DNA from: Magnetospirillum sp. 64-120
Lineage (GTDB): Bacteria > Pseudomonadota > Alphaproteobacteria > Rhodospirillales > Magnetospirillaceae
Direction of reading: 5' to 3'
Length of the DNA stretch: 64,000 nucleotides
NCBI GenBank assembly: GCA_001898825.1
Contig: MKVK01000034.1
Span: 1-64,000, forward strand
Shown: one piece after another, positions 45,255 through 53,873 of the stretch
Layout of the letters: every line of letters starts with the position of its first letter
Position numbering within the stretch: the first letter of the stretch is position 1
The notes under the pieces: model-generated
Databases searched by the model: none
Told to the model about the DNA's origin: nothing
Seen by the model: only the letters and a program-made list of their open reading frames with translations
Position numbers and translations under genes: made by a program

Positions 45255-46097
45255 ATGAAAAAATTCCTGACCCGCGCCATCGCCGGCGCTGCCCTGCTGG
45301 GCCTGGGTGCCTGCGCCTCGAACTGGGACATCGACGGTGTCGCCGCCATGCAAAATCCCGGTGACGCCTTCACCAAGGCCTTGCAGACCCGTTACCTGGA
45401 GCGCGCCCGCTTCGAGAAGGGTGAATCCGACTGGTACGACGTCGCCTATTTCACCGAAAAGGCCCGTCAGGCCGGCACCGGCCTGGTCACCGCGCCCCAG
45501 CATCCCAGCGAACGTGGCCTGGCCGGCAACGCCGAGGTCAAGTCCGCCTATGAAAAGCTGATCGCCGCCCTGGCCACCACCGCCCCCAAGGACGCCCCCG
45601 ATTCCTGCGCCCTGGCCCAGACCTGGTTCGACCATTGGATGGAACAGCTGCAAGAAGGCTTCCAGGCCGACCATATCGCCGAAGCCAAGTCCGGCTTCGA
45701 CAAGGCCATGCCGCTGTGCGTCGCCAAGGTGGTGGTGAAGCCCACCCCGCAAAAGATGGTCCACACCTACGTGGTGTTCTTCGACCTGGGCAAGGCGACC
45801 CTTTCCAAGGAAGCCAAGAACACCCTGGCCATGGTCGCCAAGGACAACGAAACCTTCAAGCCCAGCACCATCTATCTGGCCGGCCACACCGACACCGTCG
45901 GCAGCGCCGCTTCCAACGAAAAGCTGGCGATCAAGCGCACCGAAACCGTGGCCAAGGAACTGGCCAACATGGGCATCGCCACCAAGACCCTGGACATGAA
46001 GTCGCTGGGTGAAACCATGCTGGCGGTCCCCACCAAGGACAACACCAGCGAAATGCGCAACCGCCGCGTCGAAATCCGCATGGAAAAGATGCAGTAA
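45255..46097 (+). CDS. OmpA-family lipoprotein
   Basis: 280 residues. A signal with lipobox LGAC (C20 in LLGLGACASNW) suggests an outer-membrane lipoprotein. The C-terminal OmpA domain (about 165-278: VVFFDLGKATLSKEAKNTL, YLAGHTDTVGSAASNEKLAIKRTETV, and MRNRRVEIRM) binds peptidoglycan. The middle part (about 25-160) is not recognised. A good terminator follows. Neighbours encode AsmA-like and DUF4197 envelope proteins. Confidence 0.9.
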   Translation: MKKFLTRAIAGAALLGLGACASNWDIDGVAAMQNPGDAFTKALQTRYLERARFEKGESDWYDVAYFTEKARQAGTGLVTAPQHPSERGLAGNAEVKSAYEKLIAALATTAPKDAPDSCALAQTWFDHWMEQLQEGFQADHIAEAKSGFDKAMPLCVAKVVVKPTPQKMVHTYVVFFDLGKATLSKEAKNTLAMVAKDNETFKPSTIYLAGHTDTVGSAASNEKLAIKRTETVAKELANMGIATKTLDMKSLGETMLAVPTKDNTSEMRNRRVEIRMEKMQ

Positions 46098-46108
46098 GCG
46101 CTAACGCC

Positions 46109-46993
46109 TTACTTTTGGGAAAAGGCGGGGGAAACCCCGCCTTTTTTCATGGCCGCCAGCCGGGCGGCGACGATGACCGCCAGGGCGGTGACGTTCATGG
46201 CCAGGGCATAGACGATGCTGGGCACCATCATCGCCGGCGATTGCAGCAAGGTGGCGGCGACGAAAATGCCCAAGGCGCCGTTCTGCAAGCCGGTTTCCAG
46301 CACCAAAGCCAGCCTTTCCTTGCCGCTCAGCCGCCCCAGGCGGGCCAGGACCAGGGCCGCCAGCATGGCGGCCACGTTCAGCGCCAAAGCCGGCGGCAGC
46401 ACGTCGGCGGCATGGTCCATCATGGTCCGCCACTGGCTGGCGAAGGCGCCGACGACGATGAAGGCGAACAGCGCCGTGGCCAGATGGCGCGCCGCTTTTT
46501 CCAGGCGCGCCGCCACATGCGGCCAGCGGGCGTTGATCCCCATGGCGATGATCAGCGGCAGGGTGGCCACCGCGAACACCCCCAGCGTCATCTTGGCCAC
46601 CGGCAGGTCCACCGGCGCCCCCTGCCCCCCCACATGCATCAAGGCGAAGTTGACCACCAAAGGCACGCTGAGGGCGCCCACGACACTGGTGATGGCGGTC
46701 AGGGACACCGCCAGGGCGGTGGCACCACCGGCCAGATGGGTCAGCAAGTTCGAGGTGATGCCGCCCGGACAGGCGGCCAGGATGATCAGGCCGACGGCGA
46801 AGTCGGCGGGCAGGTCGAACACCCCCACCACCGCCAAGGCCAAGGCGGGCAACGCCACCATCTGCGACACCAAGCCCAAGGCCATGGCCTTGGGCCGGGT
46901 GAACACCAAGGCGAAATCGGCCGGTTTCAGCGCCAGCCCCATGGCGAACATGATGAAGGCCAACCCCAGGGGCAGCAAAAGATCGGTGATCAC
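46109..46993 (-). CDS. Bile acid:sodium symporter (BASS) family transporter
   Basis: A 294-residue membrane protein with about nine or ten helices. LLPLGLAFIMFAMGLALKPADFALVFTRPKAMALGLVSQMVALP and the substrate-site stretch LAACPGGITSNLLTHLAGGATALAVSLTAITSVV are diagnostic of the family. The GTG start at 46993 overlaps the menA-like stop as GTGA, so it is the last gene of the long nos transcript. The open frame beyond is menA antiphase. Carboxylate or sulfonate solutes are typical; the link with N2O respiration is unexplained. Confidence 0.9.
   Translation of the reverse strand: MITDLLLPLGLAFIMFAMGLALKPADFALVFTRPKAMALGLVSQMVALPALALAVVGVFDLPADFAVGLIILAACPGGITSNLLTHLAGGATALAVSLTAITSVVGALSVPLVVNFALMHVGGQGAPVDLPVAKMTLGVFAVATLPLIIAMGINARWPHVAARLEKAARHLATALFAFIVVGAFASQWRTMMDHAADVLPPALALNVAAMLAALVLARLGRLSGKERLALVLETGLQNGALGIFVAATLLQSPAMMVPSIVYALAMNVTALAVIVAARLAAMKKGGVSPAFSQK
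46120..46147 (+). terminator. Terminator after the OmpA-like gene
   Basis: Stem AAAAGGCGGGG, loop GAAA, stem CCCCGCCTTTT plus T. It overlaps the 3' end of the convergent symporter gene and could serve both strands. Confidence 0.85.
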
Positions 46994-47940
46994 AACGACA
47001 CCCCCACCCCCAGCAGCACGGCCAACAGCAATTGATAGCGCGCGGTGCCGGCCAACAGCGCGTTGAACGCCGGACCACGCGGCGTGGTGGCGAAGGCCAG
47101 CAGCAGTTTCAAGGCCCAGGGCGCCGCCAGCAGGGTCAGCCACGCCCCGCCCGGCATGGCCGGAACCAACAGCAGCGGAAACGGTGCCAGCACGAAAACG
47201 GCATAGGCCAGTTTCGACGACTCGGTCCCCAGCCGGATGGCCAGGGTCCGGCGGCCGACCATGCGGTCGTGTTCCAGGTCGCGGTAATTGTTGGCCATCA
47301 GCACCCCTGCGGCAGGCAGCCCGATGGCGATCCCCAGGACAACCGACCGCCAGGACACCATGTCGGCCATCAGCCAGACGATGCCGCAGACGGCGCCTAT
47401 GCCGAAAAAGGCGACGACGAAAACCTCGCCCAGCGGGGTATAGGCGATGGGGCGCGGTCCGCCCGAATAGCCCCAGCCGGCCACCAGCGACGCCGCCCCC
47501 AGGGCCAGGATGGGCCAGCCGCCCACGTATCCCAGGTACAGACCACCCAAGCCAGCCAAGGCGAAGCAGCACAGTGCCGCACGCCGCACCCGTTCGGGGC
47601 TGGCCCAGCCCAAAGCGGTGACCCGGGGCGGGCCTTGGCGCATGGGCTGGTCACCGCCGCGCAAGCTGTCGCCCAGATCGTTCCACAGATTGGTGCCGGC
47701 CTGGATCAACAAGGCCGCCAACAACGCCACCAATAGCGGCAGCGGACGGATGGCCGCGAACTCGGCCCAGGCCCAACCAGCCCCGGCGATGACCGGAGCG
47801 ACGGCGATGGTCAAGGTGCGAGGCCGCATGGCCAGCATCCACAACCGCCAGCCGCTGGGCGGTTCGTCGGCGATACTGGAGGGCGGTGGCGGCTCGACCC
47901 GCGGTGATGACCCTTTGGGCGGGCCGGCTTCCACTCTCAT
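46990..47940 (-). CDS. MenA-like prenyltransferase (UbiA superfamily)
   Basis: 316 residues with about eight or nine helices. The first Asp-rich site NLWNDLGD (about residues 90-97) and the second NNYRDLEHDRMVGRRTLAIRLG match 1,4-dihydroxy-2-naphthoate prenyltransferases (MenA) better than UbiA, which has a different second motif. MenA attaches the isoprenoid tail in menaquinone synthesis. The start ATG overlaps the methyltransferase stop. Placement in the nos operon suggests making the quinol used by NosG/NosH. Other men or futalosine genes are not in this window. Confidence 0.85.
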   Translation of the reverse strand: MRVEAGPPKGSSPRVEPPPPSSIADEPPSGWRLWMLAMRPRTLTIAVAPVIAGAGWAWAEFAAIRPLPLLVALLAALLIQAGTNLWNDLGDSLRGGDQPMRQGPPRVTALGWASPERVRRAALCCFALAGLGGLYLGYVGGWPILALGAASLVAGWGYSGGPRPIAYTPLGEVFVVAFFGIGAVCGIVWLMADMVSWRSVVLGIAIGLPAAGVLMANNYRDLEHDRMVGRRTLAIRLGTESSKLAYAVFVLAPFPLLLVPAMPGGAWLTLLAAPWALKLLLAFATTPRGPAFNALLAGTARYQLLLAVLLGVGVSL

Positions 47941-48659
47941 GCCTTGGTTCCCCGATGCAGGCAGGCGATGCCGCCAGAGTAGTTCCGCCACCCCACATCG
48001 GTAAACCCGGCATCGTGCATGGCTGAAGCCAATTCAGCCTGGGCGGGGAAATTGCGGATCGAGTCGATCAGATAGCCATAGGCCGCCGGCTCGCCCGCCA
48101 CCCACGCCCCCAGACGCGGAATGACCGTATAGGACCAGGCGTCGTAGAAGGGGGCGATCAACGGCCAGGGACGGGAAAACTCCAGGCACAGGAAACGACC
48201 GCCCGGACGCAGGACCCGGTGAATTTCGGCCAGGGCGGCGTGCAGAGAAGTGACGTTGCGCAGGCCGAAGGAAATAGTCAGCGCGTCCACCGAATGGCTG
48301 TCGAACGGCATGGATTCGGCGCTGCCTTCGACGAAGTCCACCGATGCCGGACATCGCCCCCGCCCCACCGCCATCATGCCGGGGCTGGGGTCGCAGACCA
48401 CCACGCAGGCGCCGCTTTTCGCCATCAGCCGGGCGACGTCGCCGGTCCCGCCGGCCAGATCCACCACCCTTTCCCCGCGCTGGGCGTTGACGGCACGCGC
48501 CAGACCGCGCTTCCACAGGCGATGGATGCCGATCGACATGATGTCGTTCATCAGGTCGTAGCGGCCGGCAACCGCCTGGAACAGCGACCGGATGCGCCTT
48601 TCCCGTTCGTCGGCTTCGACGCTTTCCTTGCCGAATTGCCCGGACAGCGGATCGATCAC
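47937..48659 (-). CDS. UbiE/MenG-type quinone C-methyltransferase
   Basis: A 240-residue SAM methyltransferase. VAGRYDLMNDIMSIGIHRLWKR is the UbiE/MenG N-terminal signature, then VVDLAGGTGDVARLM (SAM motif I), ALTISFGLRNVTSLHAALAEIHRVLRPGGRFLCLEFSRP. It would methylate demethylmenaquinone and/or the ubiquinone precursor. The GTG at 48659 overlaps the nosY stop as GTGA and is chosen over upstream codons. With the adjacent menA-like gene it forms a two-gene quinone module at the end of the nos operon. Confidence 0.87.
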   Translation of the reverse strand: MIDPLSGQFGKESVEADERERRIRSLFQAVAGRYDLMNDIMSIGIHRLWKRGLARAVNAQRGERVVDLAGGTGDVARLMAKSGACVVVCDPSPGMMAVGRGRCPASVDFVEGSAESMPFDSHSVDALTISFGLRNVTSLHAALAEIHRVLRPGGRFLCLEFSRPWPLIAPFYDAWSYTVIPRLGAWVAGEPAAYGYLIDSIRNFPAQAELASAMHDAGFTDVGWRNYSGGIACLHRGTKA

Positions 48660-49483
48660 GGAAGGTCGCCCCGGCGGAACAGGTGATAGCCCCAACCGGC
48701 GGCCCCCGTCCCCAAAGCCAACGGCCAGATCAGGGCGAAAGCCAGGTAACCACGCGCCCCCAATTCATCCAAGATGACGTAAGCGGCCGGCCCCAGCACC
48801 ACCATCTGCGGATCGAACAGCAAGATGGCGGCGGTGCGGAAGGATTGCAACGGATTGGCCAGCGCGATGGCGACCACCGCTTCCAGCGGCAATTGCTCGC
48901 GCACCATGATGCCCAGCAAGATCAGGTCCAGGAACAACAGCAGCACCAGCCACAACAGGAAGGCGCCGGTCTGCGCCACGTCGGGTGAACGGGCGGCGGC
49001 GGAAATCAGCATGCCGAAGCCTAAGAAAGACCACGACAGCGACACCAAAAGCGCGGTGTAGACCATGAACAGGTCCCAGGGCACGCCGATTTCACTGTAT
49101 TCCGACCACAACGCCGCGCCGCCCATGGCCAGGAACACCGGCAGGAACACCACGGTGAAGCGCCCCACCATCTTGCCCCAATACCACGCCGCCAGCCCGA
49201 CGGGCAGCGACAGCATGTATTCGAACACCCCGGCCTCGCGGTCACCGGCCACGGAACGCACGGTGGTGATCAAGACGAAGATGGGCAGGATGGCGACGCA
49301 TAGCTGGATATAGGTGACCAGCAGACGCGACAGACCGGTAAAGCCCAGGATGCGCGATTCGGTCAGGCCGAAGACGAACAGCAGCACGACGATGCCGCCG
49401 AACACCATGGAATAGAACAAAAACCACCGCGCCCGCAGGGATTCAGTGATGTCCAGACGGGCGGCGCGAAGAAAGGCGCGCAT
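48656..49483 (-). CDS. nosY: NosY, permease of the NosFY ABC transporter
   Basis: A 275-residue inner-membrane ABC-2 type permease with six helices. FLRAARLDITESLRARWFLFYSMVFGG at the start and SVAGDREAGVFEYMLSLPVGLAAWYWGKMVG are typical of NosY. With NosF it powers NosD-dependent delivery of copper (and sulfur) species for the CuZ site. Follows nosL by three bases. Confidence 0.93.
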   Translation of the reverse strand: MRAFLRAARLDITESLRARWFLFYSMVFGGIVVLLFVFGLTESRILGFTGLSRLLVTYIQLCVAILPIFVLITTVRSVAGDREAGVFEYMLSLPVGLAAWYWGKMVGRFTVVFLPVFLAMGGAALWSEYSEIGVPWDLFMVYTALLVSLSWSFLGFGMLISAAARSPDVAQTGAFLLWLVLLLFLDLILLGIMVREQLPLEAVVAIALANPLQSFRTAAILLFDPQMVVLGPAAYVILDELGARGYLAFALIWPLALGTGAAGWGYHLFRRGDLP

Positions 49484-49486
49484 GGC

Positions 49487-49963
49487 TCAGCTCTCCTCGG
49501 TCTTGGTCACGCATTCGCTGGGGGCGCCCCGGCCGCGGATGGTCTTGGTCCAGGCGGCGTAGTCCAAGGCCCCCGGCCGCTGGTCGGGCACGGCACCGAA
49601 ATTGTGGGCCATGGGCGACTTGCGGCCTTCCAGATACCAGGACGTCTTGGCGTCGATCCAACCGCCCATATCCGAGTTCCCCACCCAGAATTCGGTGGCC
49701 GGGTCGTCGACGAAGGATTGCTTGGCCAGCCACAGCACCGCGTCGCCGATATCGTCGAACTTCCACACCTTGCGCTTTTCCCCGCCCCGGATCTGGGCGG
49801 CGAAGCGCGGATCGTCGACGATCATGCCGCAATAGGCGCAGTTTTCCTTGCCCCAGCGCACTTCGGCCGGGCCGGTTCCCTTGTCGGAACAGGCCCCCAG
49901 CGAAAAGACGGCGACGGCGCCCGGCAACAGACCCAGCATCTGGCGACGGTTCATGCCACACAT
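49487..49963 (-). CDS. nosL: NosL, copper-binding lipoprotein
   Basis: 158 residues. Lipobox LGAC (SLGACSDKG). The conserved copper site WGKENCAYCGMIVDDPRFAAQI has the C-x2-C-G-M motif found in NosL. NosL hands copper to NosD for NosZ assembly. Two starts compete: the ATG at 49963 with GGAGG seven bases upstream (used) and 49954, which makes an ATGA overlap with nosF. Confidence 0.92.
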   Translation of the reverse strand: MCGMNRRQMLGLLPGAVAVFSLGACSDKGTGPAEVRWGKENCAYCGMIVDDPRFAAQIRGGEKRKVWKFDDIGDAVLWLAKQSFVDDPATEFWVGNSDMGGWIDAKTSWYLEGRKSPMAHNFGAVPDQRPGALDYAAWTKTIRGRGAPSECVTKTEES

Positions 49964-50811
49964 GGCTCGGCCTCCTTCAGTTCCAATCCGGCGACCAGGC
50001 CGGTATAGCGCGACAGCATACCCAGGAAACGCAGGCGGTCGGGGCCGTTGACCCAGCCTTGCCACTCCACCCCCGCCCCGCTGAATCCCCATTCGCCCAA
50101 GGCGCGGGCGAAGGCGGCGTCGGGGCGGTTCATGGTCAGGCGGCAGCTCAGACGGCTGGCCATGTCCACCTGATCGGCGACACGGTCGTCCAGCGCCACC
50201 TTGCCCATGTCCATTTCGATCACCCGGTTGACCAGCGACGCCACTTCATCCAGGCGATGGCTGGTGATCAGCATGACGCCGTCGTCGCGACGGTCGGCCA
50301 GCAGACGAAAGAACACGTGGCGGGCCTCGGGGTCCAGGTTGGCCGCCGGCTCGTCCATGATCAGCACGTCGCTGGGACGTCCCAGCGCCACGCCGATCAG
50401 CGTCTTCTGCTTCATGCCGCCCGACAGCTTGACGAAGGGCAGCTTGCGGATGCGGTCGTAATCCAGGCCCAGGGCTCCGATGACACGCACCATGTCCTGG
50501 GGATCGGATCGGCAAACCGAAGCGGCGAAGCCCAGCAATTCGCCCACCGGCATCTTCAAGGGCGGCGGGATCTGCGGCACGAAGCCGACACGGGCCAGCA
50601 CCTGGGCGCGGTTGGCGCGGGGTTCCAGACCGTCCACCAGCACCTTGCCGTCATGGGTGTATTCCCCCAACAGGCAGCGGATCAGCGTGGTCTTGCCGGC
50701 ACCGTTGGACCCCACCAAGGCGATGCGGTCGCCCTTGGCCAAGTCCAGGCAGACATTGTCCAGCACACGCGACTTCTTGAAGGTCTTGGTGACGTTGACG
50801 AAGGAAATCAT
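49951..50811 (-). CDS. nosF: NosF, ATPase of the NosFY transporter
   Basis: A 286-residue ABC ATPase: Walker A GSNGAGKTTLIRCLLG, Q-loop FVPQIPPPLKMPVGELLGF, signature KLSGGMKQKTLIGVALG, Walker B VLIMDEPAANLDPEA, and H-loop ITSHRLDEV. The PPPLKMP stretch after the Q-loop is typical of NosF. The ATG at 50811 is chosen; the longer frame lies inside nosH. Works with NosY and NosD. Confidence 0.93.
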   Translation of the reverse strand: MISFVNVTKTFKKSRVLDNVCLDLAKGDRIALVGSNGAGKTTLIRCLLGEYTHDGKVLVDGLEPRANRAQVLARVGFVPQIPPPLKMPVGELLGFAASVCRSDPQDMVRVIGALGLDYDRIRKLPFVKLSGGMKQKTLIGVALGRPSDVLIMDEPAANLDPEARHVFFRLLADRRDDGVMLITSHRLDEVASLVNRVIEMDMGKVALDDRVADQVDMASRLSCRLTMNRPDAAFARALGEWGFSGAGVEWQGWVNGPDRLRFLGMLSRYTGLVAGLELKEAEPCVA

Positions 50812-50828
50812 CGGGCGGGCGCCCTCCC

Positions 50829-51803
50829 CTACAGCAGCTTGTCGAGACCCTTGACCTCGAATTTCAGCGAACCGGTGGGGCAGACGTCGACGCACAGACC
50901 GCACCGGGTACAATCGGCGCCGATGCCCTGATGCAGACTTGGCGCGAAACCCTTTTTGGTCACGTCCAGCACGTGGGGCACCAGACAGACCTTGCGGCAC
51001 TCGCCTTCATGGTGGCAGTCCTGGGGCGTATAGGCGACCCGGAGCGGACTGACCGCGCCGACCACGGCATAGGTAATGCCGATGGGGCACATGTAGCGGC
51101 ACCACAACCGCCTTGAGTAGAACACTTCCAAGACCAGCAGGAACACGACGATGGTCAAGGCCCAACTGGGTCCATAGATCATGGCGCGCGACACGATGCC
51201 GGTGGGCGAGATGGTCTCGAACACCGTGTAGCCCGACGCCAGGGCCGAGACCGCGAAGATCACGTACAGCACCACCCGGGTGCGCCGGTGCAGTTGGCGG
51301 TCCTTGACCAGCTTTTTCGCCGCCAGCTTCAAGTGCAGCATTTCAGCGATTTCGGCCAGCAGGTGATAGGGGCAGACCCAGGAACAGAACGACCGCCCCC
51401 CCAACAGCCACCACATGAACAACACCGTGCTGGTGCCGATGATCAGGTTGATCAGGATGGTCTTGAAGGCCAGCGTCACCTGCAGCGCCGAATTCAGGTC
51501 GGCGAAGTGGAAACCGATGACGCGGGACGCGGTCAGCGCCCCTTCGATCAGTTGGACGTCGAAATGATAGGACGCCACGAACAAAAGATTCACCACCAGC
51601 AGGGTCAGCCAGCGGCGGTTGCGCCAGGTGTGGACCTTGTGGGCGTCGTGGGTCTGGCGATTGATTTCGGCCCGTTGCTCGGGCGTCATCTTGCAAGCCC
51701 GCTTGGCCTCGTGCAGGGCCTGGGCCTCGGGCTCGTACTCGTCGGGGCGCGGCTTGGTCGGCTCGCGGCCCAACATGATGGCCAGCGACTGGATCAGGCT
51801 CAT
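50829..51803 (-). CDS. nosH: NosH, membrane iron-sulfur protein
   Basis: A 324-residue NapH/NosH-type protein. Four membrane helices (about 70-90, 115-140, 185-205, 225-245) carry CSWVCPYHLL and CRYMCPIGI on the cytoplasmic side. Two further Cys groups near the C-terminus are CHHEGECRKVC and CTRCGLCVDVCPTG, binding 4Fe-4S clusters. In Wolinella NosG/NosH are thought to form a menaquinol dehydrogenase for N2O reduction. Starts by ATGA overlap with nosG. Confidence 0.9.
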   Translation of the reverse strand: MSLIQSLAIMLGREPTKPRPDEYEPEAQALHEAKRACKMTPEQRAEINRQTHDAHKVHTWRNRRWLTLLVVNLLFVASYHFDVQLIEGALTASRVIGFHFADLNSALQVTLAFKTILINLIIGTSTVLFMWWLLGGRSFCSWVCPYHLLAEIAEMLHLKLAAKKLVKDRQLHRRTRVVLYVIFAVSALASGYTVFETISPTGIVSRAMIYGPSWALTIVVFLLVLEVFYSRRLWCRYMCPIGITYAVVGAVSPLRVAYTPQDCHHEGECRKVCLVPHVLDVTKKGFAPSLHQGIGADCTRCGLCVDVCPTGSLKFEVKGLDKLL

Positions 51804-52558
51804 GACGGCCTCCATACGCTACGGGAATCGATGACGATGGATGCCGGCTCGGTGGGGCAGATCATCTCGCACATGCCGCAACCGACGCAGGATTGGCGGA
51901 CTTCCGGGGTGCGCCGCTTGTCGGTGGGATCGGTGCTCATGGGCACCAGGGCGATGGCGCCTTCGATGGGACATTCGCGCACGCACAGGTCGCACAATTC
52001 CAGGTCATAGGGATGGTCGGCCACCAGGATAGGCTTCCAGCGGTCCACCGCCTCGTAACGGTGCAGACCGGGGAAATCGGCGCCGCGCGCTGCCCCCTTG
52101 AACCCCAGTCCCTGACGGGCCAGACAGGTGTCTGGCTTGTCCAGGCGGGCGACGCCCATGCGCACCTCTTCCTTCTTGGACAATTCGTGGGTCAGCGCCC
52201 CCGTCGGACAGGCCAGGATGCACTGCACCGCGTCGCAGGAAAAATCGCAGGCCTGGTCGCGGGCCGGAATATAAGGGGTGCCCATGCCGAAACCGTCCTT
52301 GAGGTCAGCCAGGACGATGGCTTCCACCGGACAGACCTGGACGCATTGGCCGCATTTGATGCAGGCCGCCAGGAAATCGTCCTCGGCGATGGCGCCGGGC
52401 GGACGCAGCCGCAAATCATGGGCGCGGGCCACCGGCAGCCAGCCGGCCAGCCCACCGCCCACCGCCATCCCCCCCAGCAGCATGGACCGCAGGAACTTGC
52501 GCCGCGCCTCTTGCTGCACATGGGCGGGCGGCGGCGGCCGCTTTGATGATTGGCTCAT
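51800..52558 (-). CDS. nosG: NosG, periplasmic 4x[4Fe-4S] ferredoxin
   Basis: 252 residues, NapG-like. The N-terminus has a run of basic residues before a hydrophobic stretch (ARRKFLRSMLLGGMAVGGG), which looks like a Tat signal. Four cluster motifs follow: CIKCGQCVQVCP, CDAVQCILACP (with an earlier Cys), CDLCVRECP, and CVGCGMCEMICP. Passes electrons from NosH toward the cytochromes. Overlaps nosD (ATGA). Confidence 0.9.
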   Translation of the reverse strand: MSQSSKRPPPPAHVQQEARRKFLRSMLLGGMAVGGGLAGWLPVARAHDLRLRPPGAIAEDDFLAACIKCGQCVQVCPVEAIVLADLKDGFGMGTPYIPARDQACDFSCDAVQCILACPTGALTHELSKKEEVRMGVARLDKPDTCLARQGLGFKGAARGADFPGLHRYEAVDRWKPILVADHPYDLELCDLCVRECPIEGAIALVPMSTDPTDKRRTPEVRQSCVGCGMCEMICPTEPASIVIDSRSVWRPS

Positions 52559-53865
52559 GGCTTTTTCTCCATTTTTTGCGCCAGACGGGGGTGTTCGTCC
52601 TCCAGCATCAGCTCGGGCTCGCTGAAAGGCGCCAGACGGTCCAGGAAGTCCAAGACCTCCAGCACCGGGGCGCCCTTGAAGAAGCGGGTGTTGGGAACGT
52701 CCATCCACACCCGGCCGGCGTAGTTCAGCACCCGGTGCGGCGTGTCGCCCACCCCGTCGCCGTCGCGGTCGAAGCCTTCGTAGCTGTCCCAGACATTGCC
52801 GTCCCACAGGTTCTTCTTGGCCGAGCCGCCGCCGAACACCGCCACCTCGGTCATGTTGGACGTCAGGGTGTTGGAGCGGAACTCGTTGCCGTGCCAGTCG
52901 TTCAGGAACGAGATGGCGATGTCGTTGAACGCGATGCGGTTGCCGGTGATGACGTTGACGGTGTCGGGCTGGAACGGCGAGACGTCCAGGAAGATGCCGT
53001 TGGCGCAATAGATGATTTCGTTGTTTTCGATGGTGATGGCGCTGGCTTCCTTCATGGAAATGCAGGTGCCCGTCGCCCCCACCGAATGCGAGATGACGTT
53101 GCGGCGAATGGTGTCGCCGCTGTCGTACATGGCGGAAATGCCCACTGAATTGTTGGTGAAGACGTTGTCTTCCACCAGATTGTCGGCGGCGAACATGAAA
53201 TGCATGCCATAGCGCCCGCCGCTGGCATGGTTGCCGCGCACATGGTTGCGCTTGGAATACCACAGCACGAAATCGCGGCTGTCTTTCACCACGTTTTCTT
53301 CGATGCTGTTGTCGTCGGAATACCAAAGCCGGATGGAATCGCCGCGCAGCCCCAATTCAAGAGGCTTCGAGGTGATGTGGTTGCGCCGCACGATGTTGAA
53401 ATAAGATTGCTGCAGGTCGATGCCGAACAGCGCGTCGTCGATGATGTTATCCTTGACCACGTTGTTGTTGCCGCGCACCTGGATGCCGGAATCCTCGGAA
53501 TTGTGGTCTGAACCGGTCCCGGTCAGATGGAAGCCCTTGACGGTGGCGTTGTTGGCCTTGACCACCATGACCGTACCGGTGCCGCCGGCGTCGATGGTCA
53601 CTTGGCCGGCACCATCCAGGCTGATGGTCTTGTTCACCTGCACATGGCCGACGTAATGGCCGGGCGGCACCACAATGCTGGCGCCGTCCGCGGCGGCGTC
53701 GATCAGGGACTGGATGACTTCCGCCGATTGCGGCGGGGGTTGCGGCGTGGGTCCGGCTGCCGCCATGCCCATGACCACCAGGGTCACGGACAAGGCGGCA
53801 CCGGCGACGAACGCCCGGCGGCGCCAGGAGGAGGTTTGGGCCGCCATGACGACGTTCGTCAACAT
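52555..53865 (-). CDS. nosD: NosD, periplasmic maturation protein of N2O reductase
   Basis: 436 residues. A signal near residues 15-37 is followed by a right-handed beta-helix of parallel repeats (for example VKGFHLTGTG, VVKDNIIDDALFGIDLQQS, IRRNVISHSVG, LVEDNVFTNNSVGISAMY). This is the CASH/PbH1 fold of NosD, which partners NosFY and NosL in building CuZ. The ATG at 53865 fits the family; an alternative at 53847 would shorten the signal. The frame upstream is nosB shadow. Confidence 0.92.
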   Translation of the reverse strand: MLTNVVMAAQTSSWRRRAFVAGAALSVTLVVMGMAAAGPTPQPPPQSAEVIQSLIDAAADGASIVVPPGHYVGHVQVNKTISLDGAGQVTIDAGGTGTVMVVKANNATVKGFHLTGTGSDHNSEDSGIQVRGNNNVVKDNIIDDALFGIDLQQSYFNIVRRNHITSKPLELGLRGDSIRLWYSDDNSIEENVVKDSRDFVLWYSKRNHVRGNHASGGRYGMHFMFAADNLVEDNVFTNNSVGISAMYDSGDTIRRNVISHSVGATGTCISMKEASAITIENNEIIYCANGIFLDVSPFQPDTVNVITGNRIAFNDIAISFLNDWHGNEFRSNTLTSNMTEVAVFGGGSAKKNLWDGNVWDSYEGFDRDGDGVGDTPHRVLNYAGRVWMDVPNTRFFKGAPVLEVLDFLDRLAPFSEPELMLEDEHPRLAQKMEKKP

Positions 53866-53873
53866 GACCACCC

